A DNA stretch of 38,539 bases from an uncultured Pelagibacteraceae bacterium. Lineage in GTDB: Bacteria; Pseudomonadota; Alphaproteobacteria; Pelagibacterales; Pelagibacteraceae. The position numbers were made by a program, and so were the translations under genes. The notes below the pieces were generated by a model. That model saw only the letters and a program-made list of their open reading frames with translations. It searched no databases and was not told the origin of the DNA. Shown piece after piece: positions 23,750 to 36,754 of the stretch (position 1 is its first letter; each line of letters begins with the position of its first letter). The stretch lies in assembly GCA_902568875.1 (NCBI GenBank), contig CACFSG010000007.1, forward strand, positions 1 to 38,539, in the 5' to 3' direction.

Positions 23750-26154
23750 AAATTACATATGATTGGTTGAAAGATCATCTTCAAACAAAAAATTCTGAAA
23801 ATCAACTTTTAGAAAAATTAACAGATATAGGTTTGGAAGTTGAGGGAATAGGAAATACATCTTTAGATTTAGATAAGTTTATAGTATCAAAAATTGTCAG
23901 AACTGAAAAACACCCAAACGCAGATAGATTAAAGGTTTGTGATGTAGATATTGGTGAAAAAAAAATAATCAAAGTTGTCTGTGGTGCTCCAAATGCAAAA
24001 GAAGGACTTTTGACTATTTATGCTCCTCCTGGAGCTATTATTCCAAAAAATAAAATGAAACTTGTTGTAACGCAAATAAGAGGCGTGACTTCACATGGTA
24101 TGCTTTGTTCCGATTCAGAACTTGAATTATCAGATGAAAGTGATGGTATTACTGAGCTTAAATACAGTAAATATAAAGATAAAATTGGAAAAAAATATTT
24201 CAATAAAAATAATTTAAATTTAATTGATTTATCAATTACACCAAATAGACCAGATTGTTTAGGAGTAAGAGGTATAGCTAGAGATTTGGCGACAGCAGGA
24301 TTTGGAAAACTTAAAATTAATAAAATTGATAAAATTAAATCAAAAACAAAACAAAAAATAAAAATTAAAATATTAAAAGAAAAAAATCAAGGCTGTACAA
24401 CATTTGGGAGTTGTTTAGTAAACAATGTTCAAAATAGAGAAAGTCCAAAATGGCTAAAAGATAAGTTAATTTCTATAGGTCAAAAACCCATTTCTGCAAT
24501 TGTAGATATTACAAATTACGTAATGTTGGATTTAAATAGACCGTTACATGCTTATGATACAGATAAAATTCAAAAAGGCATTGTAGTAAGAAATTCTAAA
24601 AAAGGTGAAAAATTTAAAGCTTTAGATAACAATGAATATAAACTTGAAGATGGCATGTGCGTAATTTCTGATAGTGCAGGAGTGTTGGGGCTAGGTGGAA
24701 TAATTGGTGGAACTAGATCCGGAACTGAGCTTGATACAAAAAATGTTTTAATTGAATCTGCTTATTTTAATCCCAAATCAATTAGAAAAACATCAAAACA
24801 ATTAAATATAGATACTGATGCAAAATTTAGATTTGAAAGAGGAATTGATCCACTATCTATTGAACAAGGTTTAATTAAAGCTGCACATTTAATTAAAGAG
24901 ATTTGTGGGGGAGAAATTAGTAATATAGATATTCAAAATATTGGAAAATATAAAAAAAAAAATATTAAGTTTCAAATTGAATTGTTTGAAAAAATTTCAG
25001 GTTTTAAAATTTCCAATAAAGAAATTTCAAAGATTTTAAATAATTTAGGATTTGAAGTTAAAGAAAATAAAAATTTTTTTAAACTAAAAGTTCCTTCTTG
25101 GAGACCAGATATAGAACAACCTATTGATGTTGTAGAAGAATTAGTAAGAATTTATGGTTATGATAAAATAAAAAAAATAGAACCTTTAAAAATAAGATCT
25201 AAATCTACTTTAAATAAAACTCAAAAATTATTTCATTTTTTAAAAAGATCAATTGCTACAAAGGGCTACAAAGAAGCTATTACCTGGTCATTTACGGATT
25301 CTAAAATTAATGAGTTGTTTAAATCTAATATGAAAAATATTAAAATTGTTAATCCTATAAGTTCCGATCTTAATGTTTTAAGAAATTCAATTTTTTCAAA
25401 TTTGATCCTTTATCTTAATAAAAATTTAGACAGGGGTATTAAAGATCTCTCCTTATTTGAAATTGGTCCTACATTTTATGGATCAAATCCTGGTGATCAA
25501 GAAACAGTCATAGGTGGCTTGCGTTCTGGAAAAGCTTCAAGATTATCATGGATAGAAAAAGACAGAAACTTTGATGTCTTTGATATTAAAAAAGATATTA
25601 TTCAAACTTTAGTTGAAGCAGGCTACGACAAATCAAAAATTTTTATAGATGATCAAACCCCAAATTATTATCATCCAGGTAAATCAGGGCGTGTTTTTTT
25701 AAATAAAGAAAAAGAAAAAGTTGTGGCATATTTTGGAGAAATTCATCCTAATATATTAAACAAAATTGATATTAAAACTGAAACTCTTTTAGGATTTGAA
25801 ATATTTGTAGATAATTTAAAAAAACCAAAAAAATCTCTTAAAGATCAAAAAAATATATATCAAGTATCTGATTTTCAAAAATCTGAAAGAGATTTTGCTT
25901 TTATAATTGATAAAAGTTTTAAATCTCAGGAACTTATTGAAATTATTTTAAATGTTGATCAAGAACTTATTAGAGATGTCAATATTTTTGATGTTTATGA
26001 AGGTGAAAATATCCCTACTGGCAAGAAATCAATTGCTTTAAATGTAATTATTCAGTCAATGACTAAAACTTTAAATGATAAAGATTTAGAAAAAGTAAAT
26101 AAATTGATTATCGATACAGTAGAAAATAAAACTGGTGCTAAAATTCGATCTTAA
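23746..26154 (+). CDS. pheT: Phenylalanyl-tRNA synthetase beta subunit
   Basis: This is the beta subunit of PheRS. The 802 residues show the N-terminal tRNA-binding (EMAP-like) domain (about 40-150, [17 protein letters not shown]), the B3/B4 editing domain ([20 protein letters not shown]), the B5 domain, the class-II-like core, and the C-terminal anticodon-binding FDX-ACB domain ([17 protein letters not shown] onward). The length is normal. It is translationally coupled to pheS by a 4-bp ATGA overlap, and lepA starts eight bases after its stop. Confidence 0.97.
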   Translation: MKITYDWLKDHLQTKNSENQLLEKLTDIGLEVEGIGNTSLDLDKFIVSKIVRTEKHPNADRLKVCDVDIGEKKIIKVVCGAPNAKEGLLTIYAPPGAIIPKNKMKLVVTQIRGVTSHGMLCSDSELELSDESDGITELKYSKYKDKIGKKYFNKNNLNLIDLSITPNRPDCLGVRGIARDLATAGFGKLKINKIDKIKSKTKQKIKIKILKEKNQGCTTFGSCLVNNVQNRESPKWLKDKLISIGQKPISAIVDITNYVMLDLNRPLHAYDTDKIQKGIVVRNSKKGEKFKALDNNEYKLEDGMCVISDSAGVLGLGGIIGGTRSGTELDTKNVLIESAYFNPKSIRKTSKQLNIDTDAKFRFERGIDPLSIEQGLIKAAHLIKEICGGEISNIDIQNIGKYKKKNIKFQIELFEKISGFKISNKEISKILNNLGFEVKENKNFFKLKVPSWRPDIEQPIDVVEELVRIYGYDKIKKIEPLKIRSKSTLNKTQKLFHFLKRSIATKGYKEAITWSFTDSKINELFKSNMKNIKIVNPISSDLNVLRNSIFSNLILYLNKNLDRGIKDLSLFEIGPTFYGSNPGDQETVIGGLRSGKASRLSWIEKDRNFDVFDIKKDIIQTLVEAGYDKSKIFIDDQTPNYYHPGKSGRVFLNKEKEKVVAYFGEIHPNILNKIDIKTETLLGFEIFVDNLKKPKKSLKDQKNIYQVSDFQKSERDFAFIIDKSFKSQELIEIILNVDQELIRDVNIFDVYEGENIPTGKKSIALNVIIQSMTKTLNDKDLEKVNKLIIDTVENKTGAKIRS

Positions 26155-26162
26155 TAATTAAA

Positions 26163-27971
26163 ATGAGCACTATTGATAACATAAGAAATTTTGCAATTAT
26201 TGCCCACATAGATCATGGTAAATCGACAATAGCTGATAGAATTATCCATAAGTGTGGTGGACTTACTGAGCGTGAAATGAAAGCGCAGGTTTTAGACTCT
26301 ATGGATATTGAAAGAGAAAGAGGAATAACTATTAAAGCACAAACTGTAAAATTAAATTATAAAGCAAAAAATGGTAAAGATTATATTTTAAATATAATTG
26401 ACACGCCTGGACATGTAGATTTTAGTTATGAAGTTAGTAGATCGCTTTATGCATGTGAAGGGTCTATATTGATTGTTGATAGTACCCAAGGTGTTGAGGC
26501 TCAAACATTAGCCAATGTTTATCAAGCTTTAGACATTAATCATGAGATTATTCCAGTGTTGAATAAAATAGATTTACCAGCTTCGGATCTAGACAGAACA
26601 AAAAAACAGATTGAAGATGTAATTGGTATTGATACTGAAAATGCAGTTCCTTGTTCAGGAAAAACCGGAGAAGGTATAGATGAAATTTTGGAGCAAATTA
26701 TAAAACAATTGCCAGGTCCTAAGGGAAATTTAACTGAAGATTTAAAATGTTTATTGGTTGATAGTTGGTATGATACTTATCTTGGTGTAGTAATTTTAGT
26801 AAGAATTATTAATGGAAAGATTACTAAAAACATGAAAATTAAAATGCTTTCAACAAATCAAGATTACTTAGTTGAAAAAGTAGGAGTATTTACTCCAAAA
26901 GCAAAAGATATAGAGGAATTAAATACTGGAGAAATAGGTTTTATAACAACTGGAATAAAGGTTTTATCAGAAACAAAAGTTGGAGATACTATTTGTGATG
27001 CTTCTAAACCTTTAACAGGTGCTTTACCTGGTTTTAAGCCTAGCAAACCAGTAGTATTTTGTGGTTTATTTCCCGTTGATAGTTCGGAATATCAAAAATT
27101 GAAAGATGGATTAGCTAAATTACAATTAAATGATGCAAGTTTTTCATTTGAAGCAGAGTCTTCATCGGCTTTAGGTTTAGGTTTCAGATGTGGATTTCTA
27201 GGATTACTTCATCTTGAGATAATTACTGAGAGATTAGAAAGAGAATTTGATGTAAATTTATTAACAACAACTCCAGGAGTTGTTTATAAAGTTAATTTAA
27301 ATAATGGAAAAATTATAGACTTACAAAATCCATCAACACTTCCAAATCCAACACTAATTAGCTCAATTGAAGAACCATGGATAAAAGCAACAATTATAAC
27401 TCCAGATGAATATTTAGGTTCAATAATTAAATTGTGTCAGGATAAAAGAGGTATTCAAATTAATTTATCATACTCTGGAAATAGAGCAGTTTTAAATTAT
27501 GAACTTCCATTAAATGAAGTTGTTTTTGATTTTAATGATAGAATTAAATCTATGACGAGCGGCTATGCAAGTTTTGATTATGAGATTTTAGAACACAGAG
27601 AGGGAGATTTAGTTAAACTTGGAATTTTAGTAAATGGAGAACCAGTAGATGCTCTTGCTATGATGATACATAAAGATTTTGCTCAAAGAACAGGCAGAGA
27701 AGTATGTGAAAAATTAAAAGATTTAATTCCTAGACATAATTTTATGATACCTGTTCAGGCTGCAATTGGTGGAAAGATAATTGCAAGAGAAACTATTAAG
27801 GGCTTTAAGAAAGATGTTTTAACCAAGATTCATGGTGGTGGTGCCTCAGATAGAAAGAGAAAGCTTCTAGAGAAACAAAAAAAAGGAAAAGCTAGATCAA
27901 AACAATTTGGTAAAGTTGAAATTCCTCAGGAAGCATTTATAGGAGTTTTAAAAATAAAAGGTACAAAATGA
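26163..27971 (+). CDS. lepA: Elongation factor 4 (LepA), ribosome GTPase
   Basis: This translational GTPase acts on ribosomes under ionic stress and in 30S biogenesis. The 602 residues are the normal length. GTPase motifs are intact: G1 AHIDHGKS (14-21), G3 DTPGH (80-84) and G4 NKID (134-137). The EF-G-like domains and the LepA-specific C-terminal domain ending in [17 protein letters not shown] sequence follow ([20 protein letters not shown]). It is co-directional with pheST; its stop overlaps the following glycosyltransferase start (ATGA). Confidence 0.97.
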   Translation: MSTIDNIRNFAIIAHIDHGKSTIADRIIHKCGGLTEREMKAQVLDSMDIERERGITIKAQTVKLNYKAKNGKDYILNIIDTPGHVDFSYEVSRSLYACEGSILIVDSTQGVEAQTLANVYQALDINHEIIPVLNKIDLPASDLDRTKKQIEDVIGIDTENAVPCSGKTGEGIDEILEQIIKQLPGPKGNLTEDLKCLLVDSWYDTYLGVVILVRIINGKITKNMKIKMLSTNQDYLVEKVGVFTPKAKDIEELNTGEIGFITTGIKVLSETKVGDTICDASKPLTGALPGFKPSKPVVFCGLFPVDSSEYQKLKDGLAKLQLNDASFSFEAESSSALGLGFRCGFLGLLHLEIITERLEREFDVNLLTTTPGVVYKVNLNNGKIIDLQNPSTLPNPTLISSIEEPWIKATIITPDEYLGSIIKLCQDKRGIQINLSYSGNRAVLNYELPLNEVVFDFNDRIKSMTSGYASFDYEILEHREGDLVKLGILVNGEPVDALAMMIHKDFAQRTGREVCEKLKDLIPRHNFMIPVQAAIGGKIIARETIKGFKKDVLTKIHGGGASDRKRKLLEKQKKGKARSKQFGKVEIPQEAFIGVLKIKGTK

Positions 27972-28774
27972 AAATTTATGATTGTTTTATATTTTTCAAT
28001 GAAAACTTACTTACAGAAATAAGACTAAATATTTTAAATGAGTTTGTAGATTATTTTGTTATTTGTGAGTCATATTATGATCATAGAGGAAATTCTAAAG
28101 GTTATTTATTCGATCATAAAAGATTTAAAAATTTTAGTGAAAAAATAATATATTTAAAAATAGATGAATTTCCAAAAAAGCTTGGTATTTGGGAAAGACA
28201 AGACTATCAAAGAGACTTTTTAAAAAATGGATTAATGGATATTGATAAAGATGATTTAATTATTTATTCAGATGCAGATGAAATTATTAACCCAAATATT
28301 GTTAAAAATTTAAAAAATATTAAAAATGAGGTGGCAATTTGTGAACAATATTGTTTCTATTATAAATTAAATTTACTATCTGATTTTTATAAAAATAGTT
28401 GGGAAGGTAGTCGTATTGTTAAATATAAAAATTTAAAATCATTTAGTTGGTTGAGACTAATTACAAAAAAAAATTTAAAATATAGTTTTTTTCGTTTTGA
28501 CAAGTTTAAAAAAATAAAAGTTTTAGATAATGGAGGTTGGCATTTCTCATATTTAATGTCAGAGGAAGATATTCAAAAAAAAATTAAAGCATGGACTCAT
28601 TCAGAGCTAGATACAATTGAGAACAATGATTTAGAAACAATCAAAAGACGAGTAAAAGAAAATAAAGATTTATTTGGCAGAAAGATTAAATTTTCAAAAT
28701 TAGAATTTAGCTTAAAATTTTTACCAGAATATTTAATTCAGAATAAAAAAAAATATCAAGACTGGATTATATAA
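27968..28774 (+). CDS. Glycosyltransferase family 17-like protein
   Basis: This 268-residue protein resembles the GT17 family (beta-1,4-N-acetylglucosaminyltransferase-like). It has [20 protein letters not shown] at the start, [22 protein letters not shown], a DxD-like metal/nucleotide motif in YSDADEI (Asp102, Asp104), and the conserved GGWHFSYL near the C-terminus. Bacterial members occur in surface polysaccharide regions, and the convergent epimerase supports this. It is translationally coupled to lepA by ATGA, which makes a housekeeping GTPase drive an accessory glycan gene. The acceptor is unknown. Confidence 0.82.
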   Translation: MKIYDCFIFFNENLLTEIRLNILNEFVDYFVICESYYDHRGNSKGYLFDHKRFKNFSEKIIYLKIDEFPKKLGIWERQDYQRDFLKNGLMDIDKDDLIIYSDADEIINPNIVKNLKNIKNEVAICEQYCFYYKLNLLSDFYKNSWEGSRIVKYKNLKSFSWLRLITKKNLKYSFFRFDKFKKIKVLDNGGWHFSYLMSEEDIQKKIKAWTHSELDTIENNDLETIKRRVKENKDLFGRKIKFSKLEFSLKFLPEYLIQNKKKYQDWII

Positions 28775-29711
28775 TTTTTTTTTTTAAACAACTTTTAACT
28801 ATGTCATTAAGATTGAATTTAAAATTAAAATTTAGTTTATTTTTTAATTTTAAATTATTACCTAGGGTGTAACTATAGTTTCCTTTATCAAAATATCTTT
28901 TTTTATATGAAATTTTTTTTTTTAATTTTTGTTCAAATATTTTTATAATAGAATCAAGATAAACTAATTTATTGTTTGAAACATTTAGTATATTTAGACC
29001 TGAAGTATTTTTTTTTAATATTATAAAAATTATATTTATTAAGTCCTGTATATGAACAAAATCTCTTGCTGGAAATAATAATTTTTTTTTTTTTTTAACG
29101 AGGTTTATTTTGAGAATTAATTTTTTTTTAAATGCTTCAGTAATAACAGGCATTATTCTTCTGTAATTATTTTTAAACTCGTAAAATGTTTTTTTATTTG
29201 TATAGCCTGCTATATTAAATAGTCTTAAAATATAACAAATTTTAAATTTTTTTTTTAAATACTTTTCAATTACTACTTTAGTTTTTCCATAATAATTATC
29301 TGGTTTAAAAATATCACTTTCTTTAGCAGACTTTATTTTATTTGATTTGAAATTGTAGACATTAGAGCTTGATAGAAAAATAAATTTTTTAATATTAAAT
29401 CTATGACAAAAATCAATGAATTTTTTTGTTTTCTCAATATTATTTTTTAAATACATTTTTTTATTAATTTCTGATTCTGGTGGAAAAGAAAAAGCTGCAG
29501 AATGAATAACGGTATCTATTTTTTTTGCTTTTAATAAACTAGATATTTTTTTTGATTCAATATCAATCTTTAAAAATTTTTTTTTATTTATGATATTTTT
29601 TGAGTGAGATTTAGAAAAATTATCAATTCCAAAATATGGAATTTTTCTTAATTCAAGAAATTCACAGATATGAAAACCTATATATCCAGTACATCCTGTT
29701 ACAAGTATCAT
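28767..29711 (-). CDS. NAD-dependent epimerase/dehydratase (extended SDR), nucleotide-sugar type
   Basis: This extended short-chain dehydrogenase has 314 residues and probably modifies a nucleotide sugar for surface glycan synthesis. The Rossmann start is MILVTGCTGYIGFHI (GxxGxxG at 6-12), the Ser is in FLSSSNVY (about 115), and the catalytic YxxxK is YYGKTK (Tyr141, Lys145). It resembles GalE / UDP-glucose 4-epimerase-like enzymes, but the specificity is open. The gene is extraordinarily Lys/Asn/Ile-rich and contains a 15-A coding tract (29082-29096) and 11-A tracts (28913-28923 and 28775-28785), all in frame. The last 8 bp overlap the GT17 gene. It is divergent from the methyltransferase across 35 bases. 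Confidence 0.87.
   Translation of the reverse strand: MILVTGCTGYIGFHICEFLELRKIPYFGIDNFSKSHSKNIINKKKFLKIDIESKKISSLLKAKKIDTVIHSAAFSFPPESEINKKMYLKNNIEKTKKFIDFCHRFNIKKFIFLSSSNVYNFKSNKIKSAKESDIFKPDNYYGKTKVVIEKYLKKKFKICYILRLFNIAGYTNKKTFYEFKNNYRRIMPVITEAFKKKLILKINLVKKKKKLLFPARDFVHIQDLINIIFIILKKNTSGLNILNVSNNKLVYLDSIIKIFEQKLKKKISYKKRYFDKGNYSYTLGNNLKLKNKLNFNFKFNLNDIVKSCLKKKII
29082..29096 (-). repeat. 15-base homopolymer (A15 on coding strand) inside the epimerase gene
   Basis: This is an unbroken run of 15 T on the plus strand, encoding five lysines of the epimerase and placed before its FPARDFVHIQD segment. A mononucleotide run of this length inside a frame is a hotspot for slipped-strand indels and could switch the gene off and on. 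Confidence 0.9.
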
Positions 29712-29746
29712 TTTATTTTTTAATTTTTTTAATATAGTGTTTTATT

Positions 29747-30424
29747 ATGTTATTTTTAAAACTTAAATATCTTTTATACTACTACAAATCTAAATCACTA
29801 AAAAAAAAATGTAAAAAAAACTATAAAAATGAAAAAATAGAGTTTGTTAAAAAATTATATAAAAAAAAATTTTCTAATAAGTGGTTTTTGAATAATTTTG
29901 AAATTTTTAATTTTTTTCTACCAAAAGATAAAAATAAAAAATTTGATTATTTAGAAGTTGGATGTTTTGAAGGTCTGTCATCATTTTATGTTTTATCAGA
30001 ATATAATTATGTAAATGCTTTCTTTTTAGATATTTGGGATTTGCCAAACCCAAACAGTAAAACTCTTTCAAATGATTTTGACTCTATAGAAAAAGCTTTC
30101 GATGAAAATTTATCTGGATTTAATTTTATAAAAATAAAAGATGATTCAGTTGTCTCTATGAGAAAACTATTTAAACAAAATAAAAGTTTTGATTTTATTT
30201 ATATTGATGGTTCTCATAATGGTGAAGATATACTTTCCGATGCAATAGAAGCCTTTAAAATTCTTAAGATAGACGGATTAATTTTTTTCGACGATTTCTT
30301 ACAATATGATAATAGCCGTAATATTCAATCCTATGAAGGTATTTCAAAATTTTTATCTTTATATTCTAATTATTTAAAAATCGAATTTTTTCAAAATAAC
30401 TTAGTTGTAAGAAAAAAAATTTAA
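29747..30424 (+). CDS. SAM-dependent methyltransferase (class I, Methyltransf_24-like)
   Basis: This 225-residue protein has a basic, Lys/Tyr-rich N-terminal extension (1-65), then a class I methyltransferase fold. Motif I is LEVGCFEGLSS (69-79), with LDIW at about 94-97 and a FDFIYIDGSHNGEDIL segment typical of the Methyltransf_24 group, then GLIFFDDF. Such enzymes often sit in glycan or secondary-metabolite loci, and the divergent epimerase fits this. The target is unknown. The stop lies only nine bases before tRNA-Ser, so the two may be co-transcribed unless the tRNA promoter is inside this gene. Confidence 0.83.
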   Translation: MLFLKLKYLLYYYKSKSLKKKCKKNYKNEKIEFVKKLYKKKFSNKWFLNNFEIFNFFLPKDKNKKFDYLEVGCFEGLSSFYVLSEYNYVNAFFLDIWDLPNPNSKTLSNDFDSIEKAFDENLSGFNFIKIKDDSVVSMRKLFKQNKSFDFIYIDGSHNGEDILSDAIEAFKILKIDGLIFFDDFLQYDNSRNIQSYEGISKFLSLYSNYLKIEFFQNNLVVRKKI

Positions 30425-30433
30425 AATTTTATT

Positions 30434-30523
30434 GGAGAGATGGCCGAGTGGTTTAAGGCGCACGCTTGGAAAGCGTGTAAAGGGGTAACCTTTTCATGGG
30501 TTCGAATCCCATTCTCTCCGCCA
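30434..30523 (+). tRNA. tRNA-Ser (GGA)
   Basis: This is a 90-base class II tRNA with encoded CCA. The acceptor stem is GGAGAGA/TCTCTCC, the anticodon stem CACGC/GCGTG surrounds loop TTGGAAA (anticodon GGA, reading UCC and UCU), there is a long variable arm (AAGGGGTAACCTTTT), and the T arm is GGGTTCGAATCCC. The discriminator is G73, as expected for serine. Confidence 0.97.
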
Positions 30524-30606
30524 TTAAATAAACTATGTTTTATGCGGTATATTTGAGGTTTTTTAAATTAAAATCAAATTATAAAAAGAGCAATTTTATA
30601 TAAAAA

Positions 30607-30615
30607 TGGTATAAT
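30607..30615 (+). promoter_or_regulatory. Extended -10 promoter of gyrB
   Basis: TGGTATAAT is a perfect extended -10 (TG-n-TATAAT), 25 bases before the gyrB ATG at 30641, predicting a start of transcription near 30622. The -35 position (about 30587-30592) has no match to TTGACA, as is typical for extended -10 promoters. It is the clearest promoter in the window. Confidence 0.6.
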
Positions 30616-30640
30616 TAATTTTTTCCGAAAAAAACAAAAA

Positions 30641-32693
<2,053 letters not shown>

Positions 32694-32696
32694 AAA

Positions 32697-33983
32697 ATGA
32701 AGTTTTTTGAAACTTCAGAACAATATTCTTTAAATAAATCTACTTACGTTAATTTAAGATGGATTGCTTATATTGGACAATTAATTACTATTTTATTTGT
32801 AAAATTTATTCTTGAATTAGATTTTGATTATTTATTTTGTATTTTGATTGTACTTTTTGGTGTTTTATCAAATTTTTACTTACTTTTAAGAATAAAAATT
32901 AATCAACTTAACAATAAATTATCAACATATTTTTTGTTAATGGATATATTTCAAATAGGGTCTTTATTTTTTTTTACTGGAGGAATTACTAATCCATTTA
33001 TATTTTTAATTATAATACCTTCCATAATTTCGTCTCAATATTTAAATTATTTAAGTTCAATCACTCTAACTTTAATAACAATAATATTTTTAATATTACT
33101 GAGTTTTTTTTACTATAGTTTGCCACATACGGGTGAATTGCATTTTCATGCTCCTAATTATTATTTATATTCAATACCTTTATCAATAATTATAGGTCTT
33201 TGTTTTTTGGCATATTTTGGTTTTAAATTTGGAGAAGAAAGTAGAGTTAGAAAAAAAGCATATGATAAAATTCAAGAATTAATGGCAAGAGAAAGTGAGT
33301 TACTTTCTTTAGGAGCTCAAGCAGCTGCATCAGCTCATTCACTTGGAACACCTCTTTCTACAATTTTATTGACAGCCACAGAACTCAAAAAAGATTTTGG
33401 AAAAAATGAAAAGATTAAAAAAGATTTGGATTTATTAGTTAACCAGAGTATTAGATGTAAAGAAATACTTAAAAAACTTTCTTTGAATCCAAATATTGAT
33501 AATGAATTTTTAAACCAAAATCTTTCATTAAAAGATTATTTAAGAGAAATTGTAAGGTCTTATAAGGAAATAAGTAAAAAAAAATTTGTAATTGACTTAC
33601 AAAACTTCAAAAAGATAATAAATATTAAGAAATCTTTAGAAATTGTATATGGCTTGAGAAATTTTATAGGAAATGCAAACAAATTTAGCAAAGAAAGAAT
33701 AGAGATCATTCTTATTAGTGACAATAAAAATAGCTGTATAATTATTAGAGATGACGGATCAGGATTTCCAAAAGATTTAATTGATAAAGATAAAATAGGC
33801 GAACCATATATTAGATCAGCGAATCCAAAGAATATTTCAAAATACGGTATAGGACTTGGAACTTTTATTGGAAAAACACTTTTAGAAAAAAACTTAGCAA
33901 AAATAAATTTTAATAATTCATTGGAAACTGGTGGAGCTGAAGTAAATATTAAATGGAAAAATAAAGATTTACTAAATCTTTAA
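32697..33983 (+). CDS. regB: RegB/PrrB-like redox sensor histidine kinase
   Basis: This is a membrane-bound sensor kinase that in Alphaproteobacteria reports the redox state of the quinone pool to the regulator RegA/PrrA. The 428 residues contain six predicted helices (20-175). The quinone-binding heptad GGITNPF (95-101) matches the RegB GGxxNPF motif exactly. Also present are the H-box [11 protein letters not shown] with phospho-acceptor His214, the Cys254 in SIRCKEIL at the position of the redox-active Cys265 of Rhodobacter RegB, the N box around [10 protein letters not shown] (322-330), and G boxes DDGSGF and GIGLGTF. The usual H-box reads AHELGTPLATI, so Ser replaces Glu after His. No response regulator is nearby. 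It lies three bases after gyrB, so the two are probably co-expressed. The 3' end overlaps cobT by four bases. Confidence 0.87.
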   Translation: MKFFETSEQYSLNKSTYVNLRWIAYIGQLITILFVKFILELDFDYLFCILIVLFGVLSNFYLLLRIKINQLNNKLSTYFLLMDIFQIGSLFFFTGGITNPFIFLIIIPSIISSQYLNYLSSITLTLITIIFLILLSFFYYSLPHTGELHFHAPNYYLYSIPLSIIIGLCFLAYFGFKFGEESRVRKKAYDKIQELMARESELLSLGAQAAASAHSLGTPLSTILLTATELKKDFGKNEKIKKDLDLLVNQSIRCKEILKKLSLNPNIDNEFLNQNLSLKDYLREIVRSYKEISKKKFVIDLQNFKKIINIKKSLEIVYGLRNFIGNANKFSKERIEIILISDNKNSCIIIRDDGSGFPKDLIDKDKIGEPYIRSANPKNISKYGIGLGTFIGKTLLEKNLAKINFNNSLETGGAEVNIKWKNKDLLNL

Positions 33984-35779
33984 TGTAAACTTCTTTTTTT
34001 TTGAAACAATTCACTTAATTGCGAAATCATTACATCTCCTAGTTCATTAACGTCAGTTATTTTGATAGCACGTCCATAATATCTTGAAACATCATGACCA
34101 ATCCCTATTGCTAAAATTTCTATTTCAGTTTTATCTTCAATAAATTTAACCATTTTTTTTAGATGTTTTTCTAAAAAATCACCTGAATTTACAGATAAAG
34201 TTGAGTCATCTACTGGAGCGCCATCAGAAATTACCATAAGTATTTTTCTTTCTTCTTTTCTTTTTTTAAGTCTATTAAAGGCCCAAGATATAGCTTCTCC
34301 ATCAATGTTTTCTTTTAATAAACCTTCTTTTAACATTAAACCAAGATTATTTTTACATTGTCTCCAATGAGAGTCAGCACCTTTATAAATGATATGCCTT
34401 AAATCATTAAGTCTTCCAGGAGTTTTGGGTTTTCCTTTTTGATTCCAAAATTCTCTACTTTTGCCACCTTTCCAATTCTTAGTTGTGAATCCTAATATTT
34501 CAACTTTTACCGAACATCTTTCCAAAGTTCTTGATAAAATGTCAGCACAAATTGCTGCGATTGTAATTGGTCTACCCCTCATGGATCCTGAGTTGTCAAT
34601 TAATAAAGTTACAACAGTATCTTTAAATTCTAAATCTTTTTCTTTTTTAAACGACAAAGAATTATAAGGATCCATAATAATTCTAGGTAATTTTGAACTA
34701 TCTAATAACCCCTCTTCTAAGTCAAACTCCCAAGAACGATTTTGCTTTGCCATAAGTTGTCTTTGAAGTTTATTTGCAAGCTTGGTAATGATATCTTGAA
34801 ATCCAATTAATTGTTGATCTAAAGTTTTTCTTAATTTTGAAGATTCTTCAGAGTTTTCTAAATTTTCTGCTTTAGTTATTTCATCAAATTGATTTGTAAA
34901 TATTTTATATTCTATATTAAGATTTTTAGTATTTTTTTTTTGAAAAACTTGTTCATTGCTTTGTAGATCAGAATCTGTATCAACCAATTGTTCATCTAGC
35001 TTATATTCCTCTATATTATAATCTGTGTCTAAATTGGCTTCTGTTTCTTCTTCTTTATTTTGGTCTTTCTTATCTTCTGAATCACTTTCTTGATCATTAT
35101 TTGATTGACTATCTTGGCCATCTTCCTGATTATTCTCTTCATCATCTTCATTTTGAAATATTTCCATTTCTTGTAATATTTCTGAAAATTTTGAGGAATA
35201 TTTATTTTGATATTCTAAGTTTTCTTTTAAAAATTTAATATGTTTTTTAATTACTTGATCAAAGTCTTTTTCCCAGAAATTTAACATATTATTTGTTAAT
35301 GAATTTAATTCAATTCCATGAAATTTTTTAAGCATATATAATTCGAATGCCTCAATTACTGACACATCTTCTTTATTTTTAAGTTGATCTTTTCTCTTTA
35401 ATTTTATTATTTGATTATAATTTTCTTTAAGATTTTTATTTATTCCCTTCAGCATTTTGGCACCTAAAGACTCATATCTTATTTTTTCAGCAATAGAGTA
35501 AAGTGATTTGCAAGATGAATTTGAAGGTAAATTTTTTTTGTAGATTTCATTATTAGAAAATTTTTTTTTTAGCGCTGAGGAATCCGATTCCGCTCTTGCT
35601 TTAATAAAATCATTTTTTGAATTTAAATTATCTAAATTAAAAAAATCAAAGTTTTTAGAGCTTTTATTATTTTCTAGGTTCTTTTTAACATTAAGATCAT
35701 CTGAAATTACTCTTGCAGTTGAGGTTAGAGCCTGTTTAAGTTTTTCTTTTAAATTATCACTTTTATTAATATTGCTCAT
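33980..35779 (-). CDS. cobT: CobT-like VWA protein (cobaltochelatase subunit CobT family)
   Basis: This is the VWA-domain partner of the CobS AAA+ ATPase; in aerobic cobalamin synthesis, CobS-CobT assist CobN to insert cobalt into hydrogenobyrinic acid a,c-diamide. The 599 residues follow the family plan. They have an N-terminal helical part ([20 protein letters not shown]), a strongly acidic low-complexity linker (about 210-270, Asp/Glu/Gln/Asn), then a C-terminal VWA domain with the MIDAS motif DNSGSM (Asp395, Ser397, Ser399) and [10 protein letters not shown]. It abuts cobS (stop TAA then ATG). No CobN or other cobalamin gene is in the window. If the genome lacks them, this pair serves another purpose, as AAA+/VWA pairs often do. 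Confidence 0.9.
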   Translation of the reverse strand: MSNINKSDNLKEKLKQALTSTARVISDDLNVKKNLENNKSSKNFDFFNLDNLNSKNDFIKARAESDSSALKKKFSNNEIYKKNLPSNSSCKSLYSIAEKIRYESLGAKMLKGINKNLKENYNQIIKLKRKDQLKNKEDVSVIEAFELYMLKKFHGIELNSLTNNMLNFWEKDFDQVIKKHIKFLKENLEYQNKYSSKFSEILQEMEIFQNEDDEENNQEDGQDSQSNNDQESDSEDKKDQNKEEETEANLDTDYNIEEYKLDEQLVDTDSDLQSNEQVFQKKNTKNLNIEYKIFTNQFDEITKAENLENSEESSKLRKTLDQQLIGFQDIITKLANKLQRQLMAKQNRSWEFDLEEGLLDSSKLPRIIMDPYNSLSFKKEKDLEFKDTVVTLLIDNSGSMRGRPITIAAICADILSRTLERCSVKVEILGFTTKNWKGGKSREFWNQKGKPKTPGRLNDLRHIIYKGADSHWRQCKNNLGLMLKEGLLKENIDGEAISWAFNRLKKRKEERKILMVISDGAPVDDSTLSVNSGDFLEKHLKKMVKFIEDKTEIEILAIGIGHDVSRYYGRAIKITDVNELGDVMISQLSELFQKKRSLH

Positions 35780-36754
35780 TTAAATTTGAATATTAGCAAG
35801 TGATTCTGGTAATTCATCTCCAAAACATCTTTGATAATATTCAGCAATAGTATTTTTCTCAATTTCATCACATTTATTTAAAAATGTTAATCTAAATGCA
35901 TATCCAACATCTTTAAAAATTTCAGTATTTTCAGCCCAATGTAAAACAGTTCTTGGACTCATTACAGTAGATATGTCTCCAGCTATAAATCCTTTTCTTG
36001 TTAATGTTGCAACTTTTATCATGTTTGCAATTTTTTCTTTTCCTTTTGCATTATTAAAACTTTTATTTTTTGCAAGGACTATTTCCATTTCTTTTTCTAA
36101 GCTTAAATAATTTAATGATACTATTATGTTCCATCGGTCAAGTTGAGCAGCATTTAAATTTTGTACACCTGTATATAAACCAGTAGTATCTCCTAATCCA
36201 ACTGTATTAGCAGTAGCAAAGAGTCTGAAATATTTATTTTGTTTTACAACTTTGTTTTTATCTAAAAGAGTAAAATAACCATCACTTTCCAAAATTCTTT
36301 GTAAAACAAACATTACGTCAGGGCGTCCGGCATCATATTCATCAAAAACTAATGCTATAGGATTTTGAAATGCATAAGGTAAGATTCCTTCCTTAAACTC
36401 TGTAACTTGTTTGCCATCTTTTATTACAATTGCATCTTTACCAATTAAATCAATTCTACTAACATGAGAATCTAGATTAATTCTTAAACATGGCCAATTT
36501 AATCTAGCAGCAATCTGAGCAATATGTGAAGATTTTCCACATCCCATGTGTCCACTTAGAAGAACTTTTTTATTATATGCAAAACCAGATAGAATTGCCA
36601 AAGTGGTTTCTCTATCAAATTTATAATCCTTATCAATTTCAGGAACAAGAGAGTTTGATTTTGAAAAAGCTTCCACTTCCATTTCAGTGTCGATGCCAAA
36701 AGTTTGTTTAACCGACAATTTCATATCAGGTTTTAAATCAAGATTAGGTGTCAA
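35780..36754 (-). CDS. cobS: CobS-like AAA+ ATPase (cobaltochelatase subunit CobS family)
   Basis: This is an AAA+ ATPase of the MoxR-like clade, 324 residues, the normal CobS length. Walker A is GHMGCGKS (68-75) and Walker B ALVFDEYD (134-141) in the family-specific [18 protein letters not shown] sensor-like [17 protein letters not shown] and the C-terminal [16 protein letters not shown] follow. It forms ring complexes with CobT. The start is ATG at 36754, 11 bp inside the J-domain gene, so translation is coupled. The order bolA / J protein / cobS / cobT is widespread in Alphaproteobacteria, which suggests a role linked to this cluster rather than to cobalamin alone. Confidence 0.93.
   Translation of the reverse strand: MTPNLDLKPDMKLSVKQTFGIDTEMEVEAFSKSNSLVPEIDKDYKFDRETTLAILSGFAYNKKVLLSGHMGCGKSSHIAQIAARLNWPCLRINLDSHVSRIDLIGKDAIVIKDGKQVTEFKEGILPYAFQNPIALVFDEYDAGRPDVMFVLQRILESDGYFTLLDKNKVVKQNKYFRLFATANTVGLGDTTGLYTGVQNLNAAQLDRWNIIVSLNYLSLEKEMEIVLAKNKSFNNAKGKEKIANMIKVATLTRKGFIAGDISTVMSPRTVLHWAENTEIFKDVGYAFRLTFLNKCDEIEKNTIAEYYQRCFGDELPESLANIQI

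Noticed and set aside
30434..30523. tRNA-Ser as attachment site of an integrated element
   Set aside because: No integrase gene and no direct repeat of the tRNA 3' end were found in the adjacent sequence.
30524..30640. A small RNA or riboswitch between tRNA-Ser and gyrB
   Set aside because: No convincing secondary structure; the spacer is explained by the tRNA 3' end and the extended -10 promoter.
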